Source: Siphonodentalium dalli (Eukaryota; Mollusca; Scaphopoda; Gadilida; Siphonodentaliidae). From it: DNA of 64,000 bases. Below, piece after piece: positions 36,301 through 45,243 of this stretch. The DNA lies in assembly GCA_032622095.1 (NCBI GenBank), contig CP136061.1:81628324-81692323 (forward strand). The letters run 5' to 3'. Each line of letters begins with the position of its first letter. Position 1 is the first letter of the stretch. The position numbers and the translations under genes were made by a program. The notes under the pieces were generated by a model. That model did no database searches, was not told the origin of the DNA, and was given only the letters and a program-made list of their open reading frames with translations.

Positions 36301-39300
36301 AAATTTTATCGGTTTGTCAAATATCTAATACAAAAAGCCCCTTGATTTTAGAGTTATCCATCTTTACCGGCAATTTGGTCCATGAAATTCTTCTAATTGA
36401 CTGTCTATTGGGCCACCTACAATTAAAGGTACTCAATCCGATCAGAGGGTCCCCATCTCAACAGATTCCAACAACAACAATCCGATCAGAGGGTCCTATA
36501 TTACTATTTCTTTGGCTTTGGGGGTAAAAAATATTTGATTCGAGTCGAGGAACCCATCAAACAAAGCTCAGAGTTATTAGATATTGATTTTTGAAATTTT
36601 TTATTTTCTCGAGATGAGTACTAATAATTGCATTCAATTTCGTAATCTGTTCGAGATGTGTACACCAAAACACTATTCAAACAGACAAGGGTGGATAACT
36701 CTAAAATCAACTGGTAATAATAACGCAATTTTGACTGTGTTCTGGGCCAGAAAGTATTGCCGATAATGAAAAATAATAGATTTCTAAAATCGATATCTAA
36801 CAAATCTGAGCTTTGATGGGTGACTTCCTCGACTCGAATCAAATATTTTTGACCCCCGAAGCCATTGAAATAGTAATTGAGAGGAATTTTATCGGATTGA
36901 GTACTTTTAAAATAATAGATTTCAAACATCGATATCTGATCACTCTGAGCTCTGAGTTCTTAGACTCGAATCAAATATGTTTTACCCACGAAGCCAAGGA
37001 AATAGTAATTGGCGAGCGTTAATTCGGATTGAGTACATTTAAAAAAAACACAAGATAGAACAACCATATTGGTGGGCACCATGGGTTTTATGCAAATAAT
37101 TGTTACTACAGTAATGCCCAAAGTAATTGACCACTTAACCACAGCAGAATTATGGGTAATTTTTCAGGATTTAGTCGGAAATATGCCTTGTTGCCATTCA
37201 TCGGAAAGCTCTCGACTAAATCTTGAAAAATTACCCATAATTCTGCTGTGGTTAAGTGGTCAATTACTTTGGGCGTTACTGTATATATCTCTCGAAATCA
37301 CCAAAGGTGTACCATTCGATTTGTATACAAAATTAGGTGCAAATTAACAAATTAATCCAAGACATGCAGGTGTAAGCTGACAGATAACACATCCGCTGCA
37401 CGGTTATCAGAGAAATAAATTTATAGCTGCATCAAATAGTCGCTGCAGTGATCACTGAGAGATTTCTTTTTTATAAATTAATCAGCATTGAGTGTGATGC
37501 ATGCCTAAATATTCCAATTGTCAACAGAAAATGTTTGGAGTTATTTCGTTTAATAAAGCAGCTATAAATGTAAAAATTATGGAAAATGTGGGGGGGGGGG
37601 GGGTGTGTGTGGATTCCCAATTTGTTGGAGGAACAAAATACACTTAGGGTTGTGGTGGGTCCCCGGTGTTGTCCCCCTCTGTCTATACGGACGTATCTAT
37701 ATACAGTGGAGATTCATGACATGATCTACCAAGTTCGAAGTCGGTTTACGATGTCCGTATTCAATTCGAGATATCCCTAAATTCTCGCATCAGACTATAA
37801 GCGAGATCACTGAGTCACTAACATCATATTGGATCCATCCAGTCCCCATTCCGCGGTTTATGTGCTACAGATCAATGTTCTGGAGTAGCATTCCATATAT
37901 GGAGTTTTGAATATTTATGAATTTCATATATGGAATTCATGAATATTCAAAAGCTCAATATAGAGAATGCTACTCCAGAATTTTGACCTGTAGCACTGAA
38001 TGCGCGGAACGGGGCTGGGTGGATCCAATATGGTAACGACTCAGTGATCTCGCTCAAGACTTGAACACCAATCTCGGTGAACTTATATACAGGGTGGCGA
38101 CAACCAACTTATCGCACAATTCATTCAACAGAACATATCGAATATTTTTTTTTCGTATTGCAATATAGCACACCACACAGTTGACATCATCGAGAGTCAC
38201 TGAGAAGAATAAAGTCATCAACTAGTAATGGTGTCACAAAAATGACAGCTTAGATGTATATATCTAGATTGGATTAACCTCAGACCTAGATTACCTTCCC
38301 TGGTCGCGGACTCTTCGCTCCCGACTATAGAAAATTGAGAGAAGAGTTTTGAGACCATGTCGACCAGGGACGGGGTATAAATAATCCAACATAAACCAGC
38401 CCAGTCATTTCTGTACATAATCCAACATTAAACCAGCCCAGTCATTTCTGTATATAATTCAACATAAACCAGCCCAGTCATTTCTGTACATAATCCAACA
38501 TAAACCAGCCCAGTCATTTCTGCATGTATTCGTATTTGAAAACAAAGAAGCTCTATATACTTGTAACATAAATAGTTATATGCACGTGATATCATTATAA
38601 TTATGCGGTGACAGGTAAATAATTACAGTTAGTAACTTAGTATATATATAGTTATATCTAGCCAGGGGACCTTGCTAGAGGGTCCTCATTGTGAAGGGGG
38701 TCCACATTGAAATTTCCAACTGCACCCCCACCCACATTGGCCTTGAACAATACAGACATAAACCGTCCCAGGATCGCAGAATTCCATTTGGAACCAAAAT
38801 ATTGACAGAAGTAGAAAATATGCTACTGTTGGTCTAAAAATTACTGGTTGGAAAATCAAACAAATGTGACCCGCCCTATCAAATCCAGTCGTAAGTCGGG
38901 ATTGCTTTTACCCTGTGCCAATGTATTCTCTTATATATGCGAGTCGACCATAAGTCGCCTCGCATATATAAGAGAATGCATTGGCCTAACAATTTTTTAT
39001 CATTTTTTTTAAATAAATGTTTCTTACAATTTTTAGGACATAAAATAAAAAAAACATCCATTACCCTGCAGGGAGCCCCACACATATATAGAAGCATATA
39101 GAAGAGTGTCGTCTTCTCATGTTTGTCTGGGGCTCTGTATGGGTGAAATTATAAAATTGTTAAAGAATACAAGAAAAAATTATTAAAATTGTAAAAAATT
39201 GTTAGGTCGACTCGCATATATAAGAGAATGCATTGGCACAGGGTAAAAAAATCCCGACTTACGACTGGATTTGATATGGCGGGTCACCTATATGGTGGGA

Positions 39301-40141
39301 AAAAAAATTCCAACTATTGTTATGTCAGGCATGAAATTTTCAACTGTTGAAAATGTTGACAAAATTTACCCCCCCCCCCCAACCTGTCGCCACGTCCCCG
39401 TCAGTCTAACTTTTTAGTTTAAACATATTTATTAAACTAAACTCAGCTAAAGTGATGTGAAACACTGCGGTATCAAATATAAATGGAGAATAATCTTGTT
39501 CAAAGTAGTAATTTTCACTAATATTATATCCAAATTGACAACACATATCGTCATTCTTATATATTAATTAAATGCAGTGACTCTCGATTGCGAATCGTTT
39601 TCGTTAGTTTATCGCCAATAGATGCGCCCCGAATCGAGTAGTAAATATTTACATTTGAGCGTAGTTCAGACGATGTTTTCTATGGAGTGGTACGGTCGAT
39701 TTGCTTCAGTTTTTCGGCGATGTTAGTAGAATGGTACATTCCTCCAGTTGGCATAGAGCCTGGATACTAAGTCATCAGTTTCACGCACCCGAACAAGTAC
39801 ATTATGTGTCTTTAAGCGATCGGAGTACAAGTTACAAAACTTTCTCATCTCCCAAAAAAAAAAATGCTACAAATAATATAAATAGAAATACAGAAGATGA
39901 CATTCACAGCACAACACAAATACAATCTGAGCAATTTGGAGAAAACCCACTGGCGACAGGGAGGGACTCTCTGGCACATATCCATCTGATTTGTAAGGCT
40001 CCACTTGAGGTCTTAATATACAATGTACAATTAACATATATAACTTATATACTCACCTACTTCTTTGAGGAAATCATCAAAGTTCTCGCTCCTGTCCAGC
40101 TTCCATTTCCCATGAAATGATTTAGCGACTTCAGCTGCCAT
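21289..40141 (-). CDS. Complete fatty-acid-binding protein (FABP/iLBP) gene, four exons
   Basis: The spliced exons 40141-40057, 33397-33228, 27063-26950 and 21342-21289 (minus strand) total 423 nt and give a 140-residue protein ending in TGA. The four-exon layout with phases 1, 0, 0 is the standard one for this family. The signature GKWKLDRSENFDDFLKEV is complete. Exon 2 carries VEGDTIEITV and FKFGEEYDMTT, and exon 4 encodes TMYIGDVVCKRIFKKVE. Known family members are cytosolic beta-barrels that bind fatty acids or other small lipids. In the usual carboxylate-binding Arg/Arg/Tyr set I place Arg114 and Arg134, but the Tyr is Phe136. Exon 3 is about four residues longer than in vertebrate FABPs. 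All donors are GT and all acceptors AG. The ligand cannot be told from sequence. Confidence 0.93.
21335..21381. repeat. 19-bp repeat overlapping the FABP exon 4 acceptor
   Basis: On the minus strand, ACTATGTATCTTTTTAAAG, ACTATGTATCTTTTTTCAG and ACTATGTATATTGGG follow one another at 19-bp steps. The last is the true exon start. Confidence 0.85.
22130..24745. mobile_element. Inverted-repeat element with one arm expanded into an 82-bp satellite (FABP intron 3)
   Basis: The left arm (22130-22290) is the reverse complement of the satellite unit. It starts TACTCTGGTAAAGCC around the palindrome AAACCATGGTTT and continues through GATGTACCCCACTTA. The right arm starts near 22980 with the matching AAAGTGGGGTAC and continues as about 21 tandem units to 24745, where the AAACCATGGTTT end reappears. 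The 0.7 kb between arms has no gene. Confidence 0.7.
22985..24720. repeat. 82-bp satellite, about 21 copies
   Basis: The unit includes TTACATGGCTTTTGCCAGAG, TATATCATTGTAAACCAGAC and TTTACTTGGAATTTACAAGG. Several overlapping plus-strand open frames (up to 204 residues, repeating MAFARVYHCKPDFTMPL) are by-products of the array, not genes. Confidence 0.95.
24746..25575. other. Unassigned stretch in FABP intron 3
   Basis: No TIRs or arrays are seen. GAACGAATAAAGAGCGTTT near 25176 resembles the GAAC.CTCTTT block of the 5 kb and 11 kb dispersed repeats, so a decayed relative may lie around 25130-25210. Confidence 0.4.
25580..26238. repeat. 50-bp satellite, about 13 copies
   Basis: The unit is GGGTATAAAGATGGTCTATC, TCTTTGTAAACACGTGGTAT, ATAGTTACCG. 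Variant order (ATGTGTTAT, ATGTGCTAT, ACGTGGTAT) repeats after 350 bp, showing a seven-unit block duplication. It lies in FABP intron 3. Confidence 0.96.
26252..26602. mobile_element. MITE with about 45-bp TIRs (FABP intron 3)
   Basis: The left arm (AATCGAAGACCCATGTCCGG...) pairs with the right arm ending at 26602 with a few mismatches. A second, inner pair (TTCTGGTCTAAAA and CAGACCAGAA) lies inside. No coding capacity. It abuts the 50-bp satellite. Confidence 0.85.
26795..26880. repeat. 23-bp minisatellite, about 3.5 copies
   Basis: CGTACGATACAGCCGGAATC plus CGA is repeated in FABP intron 3, ending about 70 bp from the exon 3 donor. Confidence 0.93.
26950..27063 (-). CDS. FABP gene exon 3
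   Basis: Acceptor TTATCTAG and donor GTAAGA bound 114 nt in phase 0, encoding 38 residues. The segment ERTLADGEM corresponds to the conserved RELxDGK strand of the family. The sequence around ALNPVDKTKGKP is longer than usual. Confidence 0.88.
27215..28145. repeat. 22-bp degenerate minisatellite, about 42 copies (FABP intron 2)
   Basis: The unit is approximately GAAAGAACGAGAACTGTCAC plus CT, with many substitutions and length changes. The open frames in it (for example ERELSPERTRTV) are low-complexity by-products. Confidence 0.95.
28146..28815. other. Unassigned stretch in FABP intron 2
   Basis: No recognisable coding sequence, TIR or tandem array. Confidence 0.4.
28818..29217. mobile_element. 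piggyBac-like MITE, reverse copy of the 7.5 kb element
   Basis: TTAA at 28818-28821 and 29214-29217 flanks a 392-bp element with CCCTTTACCCAACA ends. It is the reverse complement of 7501-7893 along its whole length with few differences. It contains the hairpin cassette at 28965-29193 (hairpins 28972-29038 and 29120-29186). Confidence 0.9.
28965..29193. repeat. Double-hairpin cassette, short form (copy C)
   Basis: Same layout as copy A: two 67-bp near-palindromes around an 81-bp spacer, with CCCTGTGCC and GGCACAGGG at the edges. Confidence 0.95.
29459..31947. mobile_element. Putative non-autonomous Helitron with internal about 150-bp repeats (FABP intron 2)
   Basis: The 3' end GGGCAACGCCGGGTAACCCT then GCTAG|T has the hairpin plus CTAG expected of Helitrons, with T following at 31948. 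The proposed 5' end is TC at 29459 after A, ahead of TCTGTCTGTCTG. The 5' end is less certain than the 3' end. Inside 29600-30800, motifs such as GCCGATTACCACCAAACTTA and GTGTGGTTTAAA recur about every 150 bp. No Rep/helicase is present. Confidence 0.55.
31557..31602. repeat. TGAT microsatellite
   Basis: About ten TGAT units with one interruption. Confidence 0.9.
31976..32183. repeat. Fold-back, arms about 78 bp
   Basis: The left arm (ACAAGCTACAATCTTCAGAG...) pairs with the right arm ending at 32183 with a few mismatches, through TGTGAACATG and GCAATAAC. Sits 29 bp after the putative Helitron end. Confidence 0.88.
32275..32460. repeat. 43-bp tandem repeat, 4 copies
   Basis: Starts at 32275, 32318, 32361 and 32404. 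The core is ATTACTCAAAGCTGTAACCA followed by TGGTAAC. Confidence 0.92.
32953..33230. repeat. 38-bp minisatellite derived from the FABP exon 2 donor
   Basis: About seven units of TTTACTTTGAATTTTATCCC then TCTATATGTGTGATCTGA. The last unit runs into the exon. The minus-strand unit (AGGGATAAAATTCAAAGTAA) aligns with the exon end plus donor (AGGGAGTGAAATTGAAGGTA). Confidence 0.9.
33228..33397 (-). CDS. FABP gene exon 2
   Basis: Acceptor GTTGTAG precedes 33397, and donor GTAAAT follows 33228. The 170-nt exon completes the split glycine codon and adds 56 residues covering the middle strands of the barrel. A 38-bp minisatellite derived from this donor junction lies directly downstream. Confidence 0.95.
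33430..34320. other. Unassigned AT-rich stretch in FABP intron 1
   Basis: No TIRs, arrays or coding sequence recognised. Confidence 0.4.
34325..34780. mobile_element. piggyBac-like MITE of a second family (CCCTTTCAGTGCCAG ends) with one hairpin
   Basis: TTAA at 34325-34328 and 34777-34780 flanks perfect 15-bp ends, CCCTTTCAGTGCCAG and its complement. Beyond CCCTTT the ends differ from the ACCCAACA family. The right half contains one 67-bp hairpin (34662-34728) with the GGCACAGGG edge and part of the cassette spacer. The left hairpin is absent. Confidence 0.88.
34662..34735. repeat. Hairpin cassette, half copy (copy E)
   Basis: A single 67-bp near-palindrome preceded by AAAAATTGTTAGG and followed by CACAGGG, identical to the right half of the cassette elsewhere. 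Confidence 0.93.
35279..35463. repeat. 12-bp minisatellite, about 15 copies
   Basis: CCTAAATAACAC is repeated with one substitution. The period is a multiple of three, so plus and minus frames stay open (NTLN and FRVL repeats). These are not genes. Confidence 0.97.
35819..37045. mobile_element. Cluster of AAAGGTACTCAATCCGAT MITEs, 5' part triplicated
   Basis: AAAGGTACTCAATCCGAT starts at 35821, 36123 and 36424, giving two complete 301-bp units and a partial third. Then come two 3' parts whose ends (CGGATTGAGTAC.TTTAAAA, near 36891 and 37025) are the complement. The family is complete at 58432-58878 and fragmentary at 7.1 kb. Non-coding. Confidence 0.85.
37107..37283. mobile_element. Tc1/mariner-like fold-back MITE (TACAGTAATGC ends)
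   Basis: Arms of about 75 bp starting TACAGTAATGCCCAAAGTAA and ending with the complement enclose a loop of about 30 bp. The CAGT terminus next to TA is typical of Tc1/mariner elements. A relative lies at 56264-56472. Confidence 0.88.
37799..38055. repeat. Large fold-back, arms about 120 bp
   Basis: The outer GCGAGATCACTGAGTC pairs with GACTCAGTGATCTCGC, then ATTGGATCCA, GTGCTACAG and TCTGGAGTAGCATTC pair with their complements. The centre CATATATGGA/TCCATATATG is itself palindromic. Almost no loop. Confidence 0.92.
38384..38525. repeat. 36-bp tandem repeat, 4 copies
   Basis: ATAATCCAACATAAACCAGC then CCAGTCATTTCTGTAC repeats four times in FABP intron 1. Confidence 0.93.
38866..39287. mobile_element. 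MITE with GTGACCCGCC TIRs and partly deleted hairpin cassette
   Basis: The ends match the 10.6 kb element, and the spacer is that element's spacer in reverse orientation. The left hairpin (38918-38984) is complete. The right one keeps only its inner/right half (39206-39237). Confidence 0.9.
38911..39243. repeat. Double-hairpin cassette, long form with half a hairpin (copy D)
   Basis: CCCTGTGCC at 38911, complete hairpin, 220-bp spacer with the GAGCCCCACAC stem, then GTCGACTCG onward of the second hairpin and GGCACAGGG. Confidence 0.92.
39425..39860. mobile_element. Helitron-like dispersed repeat, reverse copy
   Basis: The reverse complement aligns with 20165-20640 through the segment encoding VRETDDLVSRLY in this copy and VRGTDELVFRHY in the other, then through the non-coding 3' part. 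In this copy the open frame is interrupted. Confidence 0.55.
40057..40141 (-). CDS. FABP gene exon 1
   Basis: ATG at 40141 has a good context (A at -3, G at +4). The exon encodes 28 residues (MAAEVAKSFHGKWKLDRSEN...) plus one base, then the donor GTGAGT. An in-frame start further upstream is not needed, because the length fits the family. Confidence 0.93.
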
Positions 40142-40157
40142 TTCCAATAGGAATGTG

Positions 40158-40206
40158 TCGAACTGTAATTAGGAATATCTAAGAACTGTAATTAGGAATA
40201 TGTCTC
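40158..40206. repeat. 25-bp duplication just upstream of the FABP start
   Basis: On the minus strand ATATTCCTAATTACAGTTC occurs twice, ending 17 and about 41 bases before the ATG region. Each copy contains an AG acceptor-like TAATTACAG. Confidence 0.8.
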
Positions 40207-40939
40207 AGCTCGTATGGTGGCCTTCCCCTATATTGACTAGATGTCACAAACGACCGTGAATATATTGCATGTGATCATTAAATTCACCTCACATACAGGT
40301 AGGTCATTCGCTGTATAGCTAAGTGATCGCTTGTAAGATAAACAACATGGACAACCAAAGCTGCTGACAGGACTTTGCACGTTGTATGTCCAGGTGAAAT
40401 GGTGAAAGATAAGAAAGAGTTTCCGGCCTTGCATCGCTTTCGGAAGACTAACACTGTCGTTCAAGTTCCCTTGGACGTAAACTAGGTATATCGGTATAAT
40501 GTATAGCATCTCGCTGATAATAGCTGGTTTACGTCCAAGGAGACTTAGACAAGCTAACACGTGGACGAATAGTATATATATATAGGTATATATATATACG
40601 CTGATAGTATATATTATGAATTGGTCATTCTCGCGTGGATGTATACACGTGCATAAAGTTACAGATGAGCTGTCAAACGTTCAGAAAGTCACCCAGCATT
40701 CCTCACATATGCTTAAAGTAAGTACGTCACCCAGGGTCTCAACATCTCATCACATTTGAGATTTTGAACTAATCGGACCTGTTTTGTATAAATATGTAGT
40801 GTGAGGAACCATGCAGGGGAGGCTCCGGGGGCTATCCACCCCCTGTGGGAGAGTTAGCCCACCCCATCGGGGAGATATGTAATGGTGATCCTGGTATACA
40901 TAGTTATAACCACCCCCCCCCCCCGCGTCGGGGAATTCC
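40207..40939. other. Likely promoter side of the FABP gene
   Basis: Contains short inverted blocks with CTTGGACGTAAACTAG (40468) and TTTACGTCCAAGG (40529), a TA-rich run at 40570-40600 and a poly-C run near 40914. No core promoter element can be assigned with confidence. Confidence 0.35.
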
Positions 40940-40959
40940 TTGGTGATTCCAATATTCTA

Positions 40960-41500
40960 TTTTAGTTCAGTTTCAAATACAGCCTGGTTATACCAATCAG
41001 CTAGAACTAAAGTGTTCTATCTCTATATTGGCGGGAAATTGGGATATTGGTATTGTTCCTTTCAGAAGGAAAGTGGAGAATATTTAGGAGACGAATACCA
41101 TTTAGTTATTATATGCAGTCATTTGGATGAAATCAGAAAACAATATATCCCTGAATACTTTTGGAAGAACCCTACGAGAGAGAAATTCCATGGTCTCCTA
41201 TCTCTTCAAAATATAAGCCTCATAAAAAGACTATGCATATTCTTAAGTGTGCCTTTAAGAAGGTGTCTTATTCTATATGAGCGAAATCATTTATTGTTAT
41301 GGGTGATCACATGTAATTATCATACTTGTTAAGTTTATTGCCTATTATTGTGTAATCTAATTTAATTACTGCTGTATATATAAACATGCATATGTATATG
41401 AACAATGATGAATGTGCTATCCGAATTTGTGTACATAATGTATATACGTTTTGCTTGTTTCACTGTTATGTGACTTGTGCAATAAATAAATCAATCAGAA
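40960..41500 (+). mobile_element. LINE 3' fragment
   Basis: Plus-strand translation ends with GDEYHLVIICSHLDEIRKQY then IPEYFWKNPTREKFHGLL, the E-x-H, C, R pattern found at the C-terminus of many invertebrate non-LTR retrotransposon ORFs. A stop lies at 41330. An AATAAATAAATCAATCA tail follows near 41482. No reverse transcriptase core remains. Confidence 0.6.
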
Positions 41501-41728
41501 AATCTCAAGATATCGTGTCTAACATTATTAAGTTTATATCTCTGTTCCTCATTCCTGTTACTCGGAAAAATTTACAATTTTTGCTAATTTCCGATTCACC
41601 GCTCTATTTTCCTGGCCAATTATACGCTTAGTTACTTAGTTCTCAAAACTAATGTTTAAATGTGCTGTTGTAGCTTTAAGAACGTATTAGATCTATATCC
41701 GTGTGATTCATTGTTGTCTGGGTCGTAA

Positions 41729-44576
41729 CTAGGTCATGCCATGAACCTTTTTTTATTTTTTGTTTAAACATATTTTATTGTAATATAATATTACAAGAGG
41801 GATCGGGGCACAAGTTTTAACAACTTAAATCCGCCCCTCTCCCATTAACATTTTAACAAATACAACGTAGATGACGAACATAACATATATACAGGATTAT
41901 GTATGGTGTGGTTGTGATTGCTGTCAGTCCTATCCTGCTTTTGAAATTTCATCTGAGGTAGTTAACATTTGTAACACAAAGGAGGATCTCGCCTATATTT
42001 GTTAGCGGAGGGGGCCTAATTAAAGCGTTTCGTTGGTGAAATGTATTAATAAACAAAATGGAAAAGAATTTCATTGCGTCGATTCGATTCTGATGATATC
42101 CCTGTGAGTAAGGAGGAAATGTTAGATATTATAAATTGGTGGGCTGCAATCTTATTGAATAGTTCGCATCTTTCGGTAGTATACAGGGACCACTCAAAGA
42201 AATAATGAAAGGCATCTTCGACTTCGTATCCACATGTGCATTTAGAGGTATCAGAGATAAAATTGTTGTACACATTTTAATTCACTACAATAGTTGCGAA
42301 TTCTGCAGTGTAAGATGCTTAGTTTTCTTGGACCATTAATAAAGAATTGGGGAGGTTTCGTGGACGGTGGGCGGGTCAATTAATTTCAAATTCATCTTAA
42401 ATTCAGGAAGAGTACTTACATTTGTAATAGGCTTTGGTAGTTTATTCCAAGATAACGTACTTTGAGGTAAATAAGAGTTTCTGAAATGTTCTGTATGCGA
42501 ACGGTATGAATAAAATTTGTCAGGTTCGCGCATATCATATCGATTACTGGCAACTTGTCTTGATCGGGGTGGCAACATGAGCGTGAGGTAATTGGGGACT
42601 TGGTTGTTTATTATTTTAAACATGGTGTGCAACTCGTGGAGTTCTCGTCGAATTTCAAGCCTTGGCCATCCTACTTCGCCAAACATGCGATTTATATCTA
42701 CGGAACGCGTTAATCCTGTTACTATTCTTGCAGCATCCTTGTGTATGTCATCGAACTTTTTTAAAAAGGAATCTGTTGCTATATACATCGGCATAGTCTA
42801 TAATTGGTAATATATATGCTATGTATATTTTTTCAAGCGACTTTCGGTCTAGGTCGTACTTCAGTCTTCTTAATTGTGAGAGACGCGATGTTGCTTTGTT
42901 TGCTATTGTATTTATATGAGTGTTCCAGTTTAGATTCGATTGTATTTCAAGTCCAAGATGTTTGTGTGAGTTTGTAAATAATACATTTTCTTGTTCGAAT
43001 TTTAAATTCGGGGGTCACGTTGTTATTATTTTGTAAGGGAAAAGGAAATTGCCCTAGTTTTCGTTGGGTTAAATTTAACTAGCCATTTATTTGCCCAATC
43101 TGCGACTCTTTCAAGGTCATCGTTCATGTTCTTGGTTAGGATATCGATGTCATAATGGGTAGTCATAAGGCAAGTATCGTCCGCGTACATTCTTGTGGTT
43201 GCATTAATGTGATCAGGGAGGTCGTTTATGTAAACTAAAAATAGGAAAGGGCCAATAATTGAGCCTTGATGGACACCCGCTGGGATAACTTCAAAATTTG
43301 AGAAGGAGTTGTTCACTAAGACCCTTTGTTTGCGATTGAACAGATAATCTTTTAGCCATTCTAAGATATTTCCAGAGACTCCATATTGTTCCAATTTATA
43401 TAGCAGCCCCCTGTGCCATACTCTCTCGAATGCCTTTGATATATAAAAAAAAATACTGCACATGTATAGAGGCTGTTGTCGAGACTCTGGCACAGGTTGT
43501 GATATAGTTCTATTAACTGGTATGTTGTACTATGGCCAGGGAGGAAACCAGACTGGTGGTTATATAACAAATTATTTTCCGTGAAGTATGTCATAATATG
43601 TTGTATGACCACTTTTTCGAAGATTTTGCCTTATGTCGGAAGGAGAGATATTGGACGGTAATTTGCGGAATCGGCTGGGTCGCCTTTTTTGGAAATAGGG
43701 ATGACGTTTGCCTTTTTCCAGGTCATTGGAAACTTACCAAGATCCAATGATTTTTTATAAATTATTAATAGGGGGATTGCGATATTATCGGCAGTACTAT
43801 GCAACATTTTTGGGCTGATGCTATCGTGACCATACGCCTTATTTAAATTTAATGATTTTATAGCGCACACGATACTTTAATATGTGATTGGGATTTCGGA
43901 TAGTATGTTATTGGATCTACGAGGGAAATAAGGGAGATTTTTGGCATCGTCTTGTATAGTGGCATTAGAAATGAATCTTGCGTTGAGACACCTAGCTTTT
44001 TCGTAATCATCGGTTGCATATGATTTCCCTTTCATTGATACGTCGCCATTGGGGCTATACAGAGTTGGGGTATTCGTAGATTTCTTTTTGTTAAGTAGAT
44101 AATTCATAATATGCCAGAAATCGCGGGGAGTGGGGTTTCATTTATTTTCTCCTCAAGTTTAGTTTCAAATTGAGATTTTGCATACTTTTTCATGTTGTTA
44201 ACTTTATTTCTAATATCCTTGTATTTTCTCCAAGTGTGCTCTGAATGTCGTTTGAGTGCTATTGATCTGAGTCTATCGCGGCGTCGTATTTCTCTCCGTA
44301 TGTCGGAATTAAACCAGAATTTGTCCTTTGTCCTTATCGTCACTGTCATTTTGGGGATTGATTCTTCCATTATTTTGATAAATCTCTCGGTAAATAAGCT
44401 TACTGCATCGTTTATGTCATTTACTGGTTGCAGCAATTCATGCCATTTGCTCTCATTTATTAAGATATTCGCTTTTTGAAAATCTGCATTTTTATAGTTC
44501 CAGATAGTTCTTGCGAAAGAGGTCGCATGCAATTGATCATATGTTAGCCTTAGTATAGGTTCATGGCATGACCTAG
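41729..44576 (-). mobile_element. 5'-truncated LINE (Jockey-like RT) between 19-bp inverted repeats
   Basis: Minus-strand frames between 44532 and 42046 show, in order, the region before RT (NKVNNMKKYAKSQFE), RT fingers (KSLNLNKAYGHDSISPKML), SKAFERVWHRGLLYKL, GVHQGSIIGPFLFLVYINDL, the YADD catalytic box (minus strand about 43190-43171), the thumb, and a C-terminal CG...EDAFHYFF zinc-like segment. The endonuclease half is missing, and the frame is broken about five times. The poly(A) side is the T-rich run at 41748. Perfect inverted 19-mers CTAGGTCATGCCATGAACC (41729-41747) and its complement (44558-44576) bound it, with GTCGTAA directly repeated outside (41722-41728, 44577-44583). Confidence 0.9.
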
Positions 44577-44627
44577 GTCGTAAAAAACTGGTATAGAAAA
44601 TATAATAAACACAACAGTCAACTGTTC

Positions 44628-44755
44628 TGAGTAGTGTACGGGTTTCTCCTCTCGTGAGATGCGAGGATTATTTGCACTCGGTTAGCCTCGTAAAAATAAT
44701 CCTCTGCATCTCACTCGAGGAGAAAAACCGTACGCTTCTCAGAACAGTTAACTAT
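44628..44755. repeat. Fold-back, arms about 58 bp
   Basis: AGTCAACTGTTCTGAG...GGATTATTT pairs with AAATAATCCTCTGCATCTC...CAGAACAGTTAACT with few mismatches. Confidence 0.9.
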
Positions 44756-44817
44756 ATATCCTGATTGACTTTATGCATGCACATAGTCATGCTACAATGG
44801 CCAATTCGTGTGAGTTC

Positions 44818-45135
44818 ATGGAGCTCCGTGGTCCAGTGATTAACGTGTCGGACTTGTATTCGCTGTAAACACATTGTTATGGGTTCGCAGCGCGTCGCCG
44901 GTCATTAATTGAGTCTCCACATAGCAGTACGTGGCTTGGCCGCTTTGAGTGACGTGTTTCAAAACCCGCGCCAAGTTGTGACCCTTGAGCAAGATCGCTC
45001 CTACTGTGTCGGCTTCGCATCACTCGTGCGTTAAAAGAGTACCAGTCATACTAATGAGTATTAGAACGTGTTAGAGCAAGTAATTGGTTAATCGCTATAT
45101 AAAACTGGTCATTATTATTATTATTTATTATTAAT
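44818..45135 (+). mobile_element. tRNA-derived SINE
   Basis: A tRNA-like head carries an A box (TGGTCCAGTGATTAACG at 44829) and a B box (GGGTTCGCAGC at 44881), about 50 bp apart as in tRNA-promoted SINEs. A non-tRNA body includes TTGAGCAAGATCGCTC, and the tail is an ATT repeat from about 45111. Length about 315 bp. Confidence 0.8.
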
Positions 45136-45243
45136 ATGTAAAGTGAACTGATATAAGGGATATGCGACTCGTTACGACAAAAACAGTTTTATACAGATGG
45201 AAACTTAAAAATCCAAGCGTTCATGATCATACAGAAGTGTACA

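Noticed and set aside
44829-44891. tRNA gene
   Set aside because: A and B boxes are present, but the sequence does not fold as a full tRNA and continues into a SINE body with an ATT tail.
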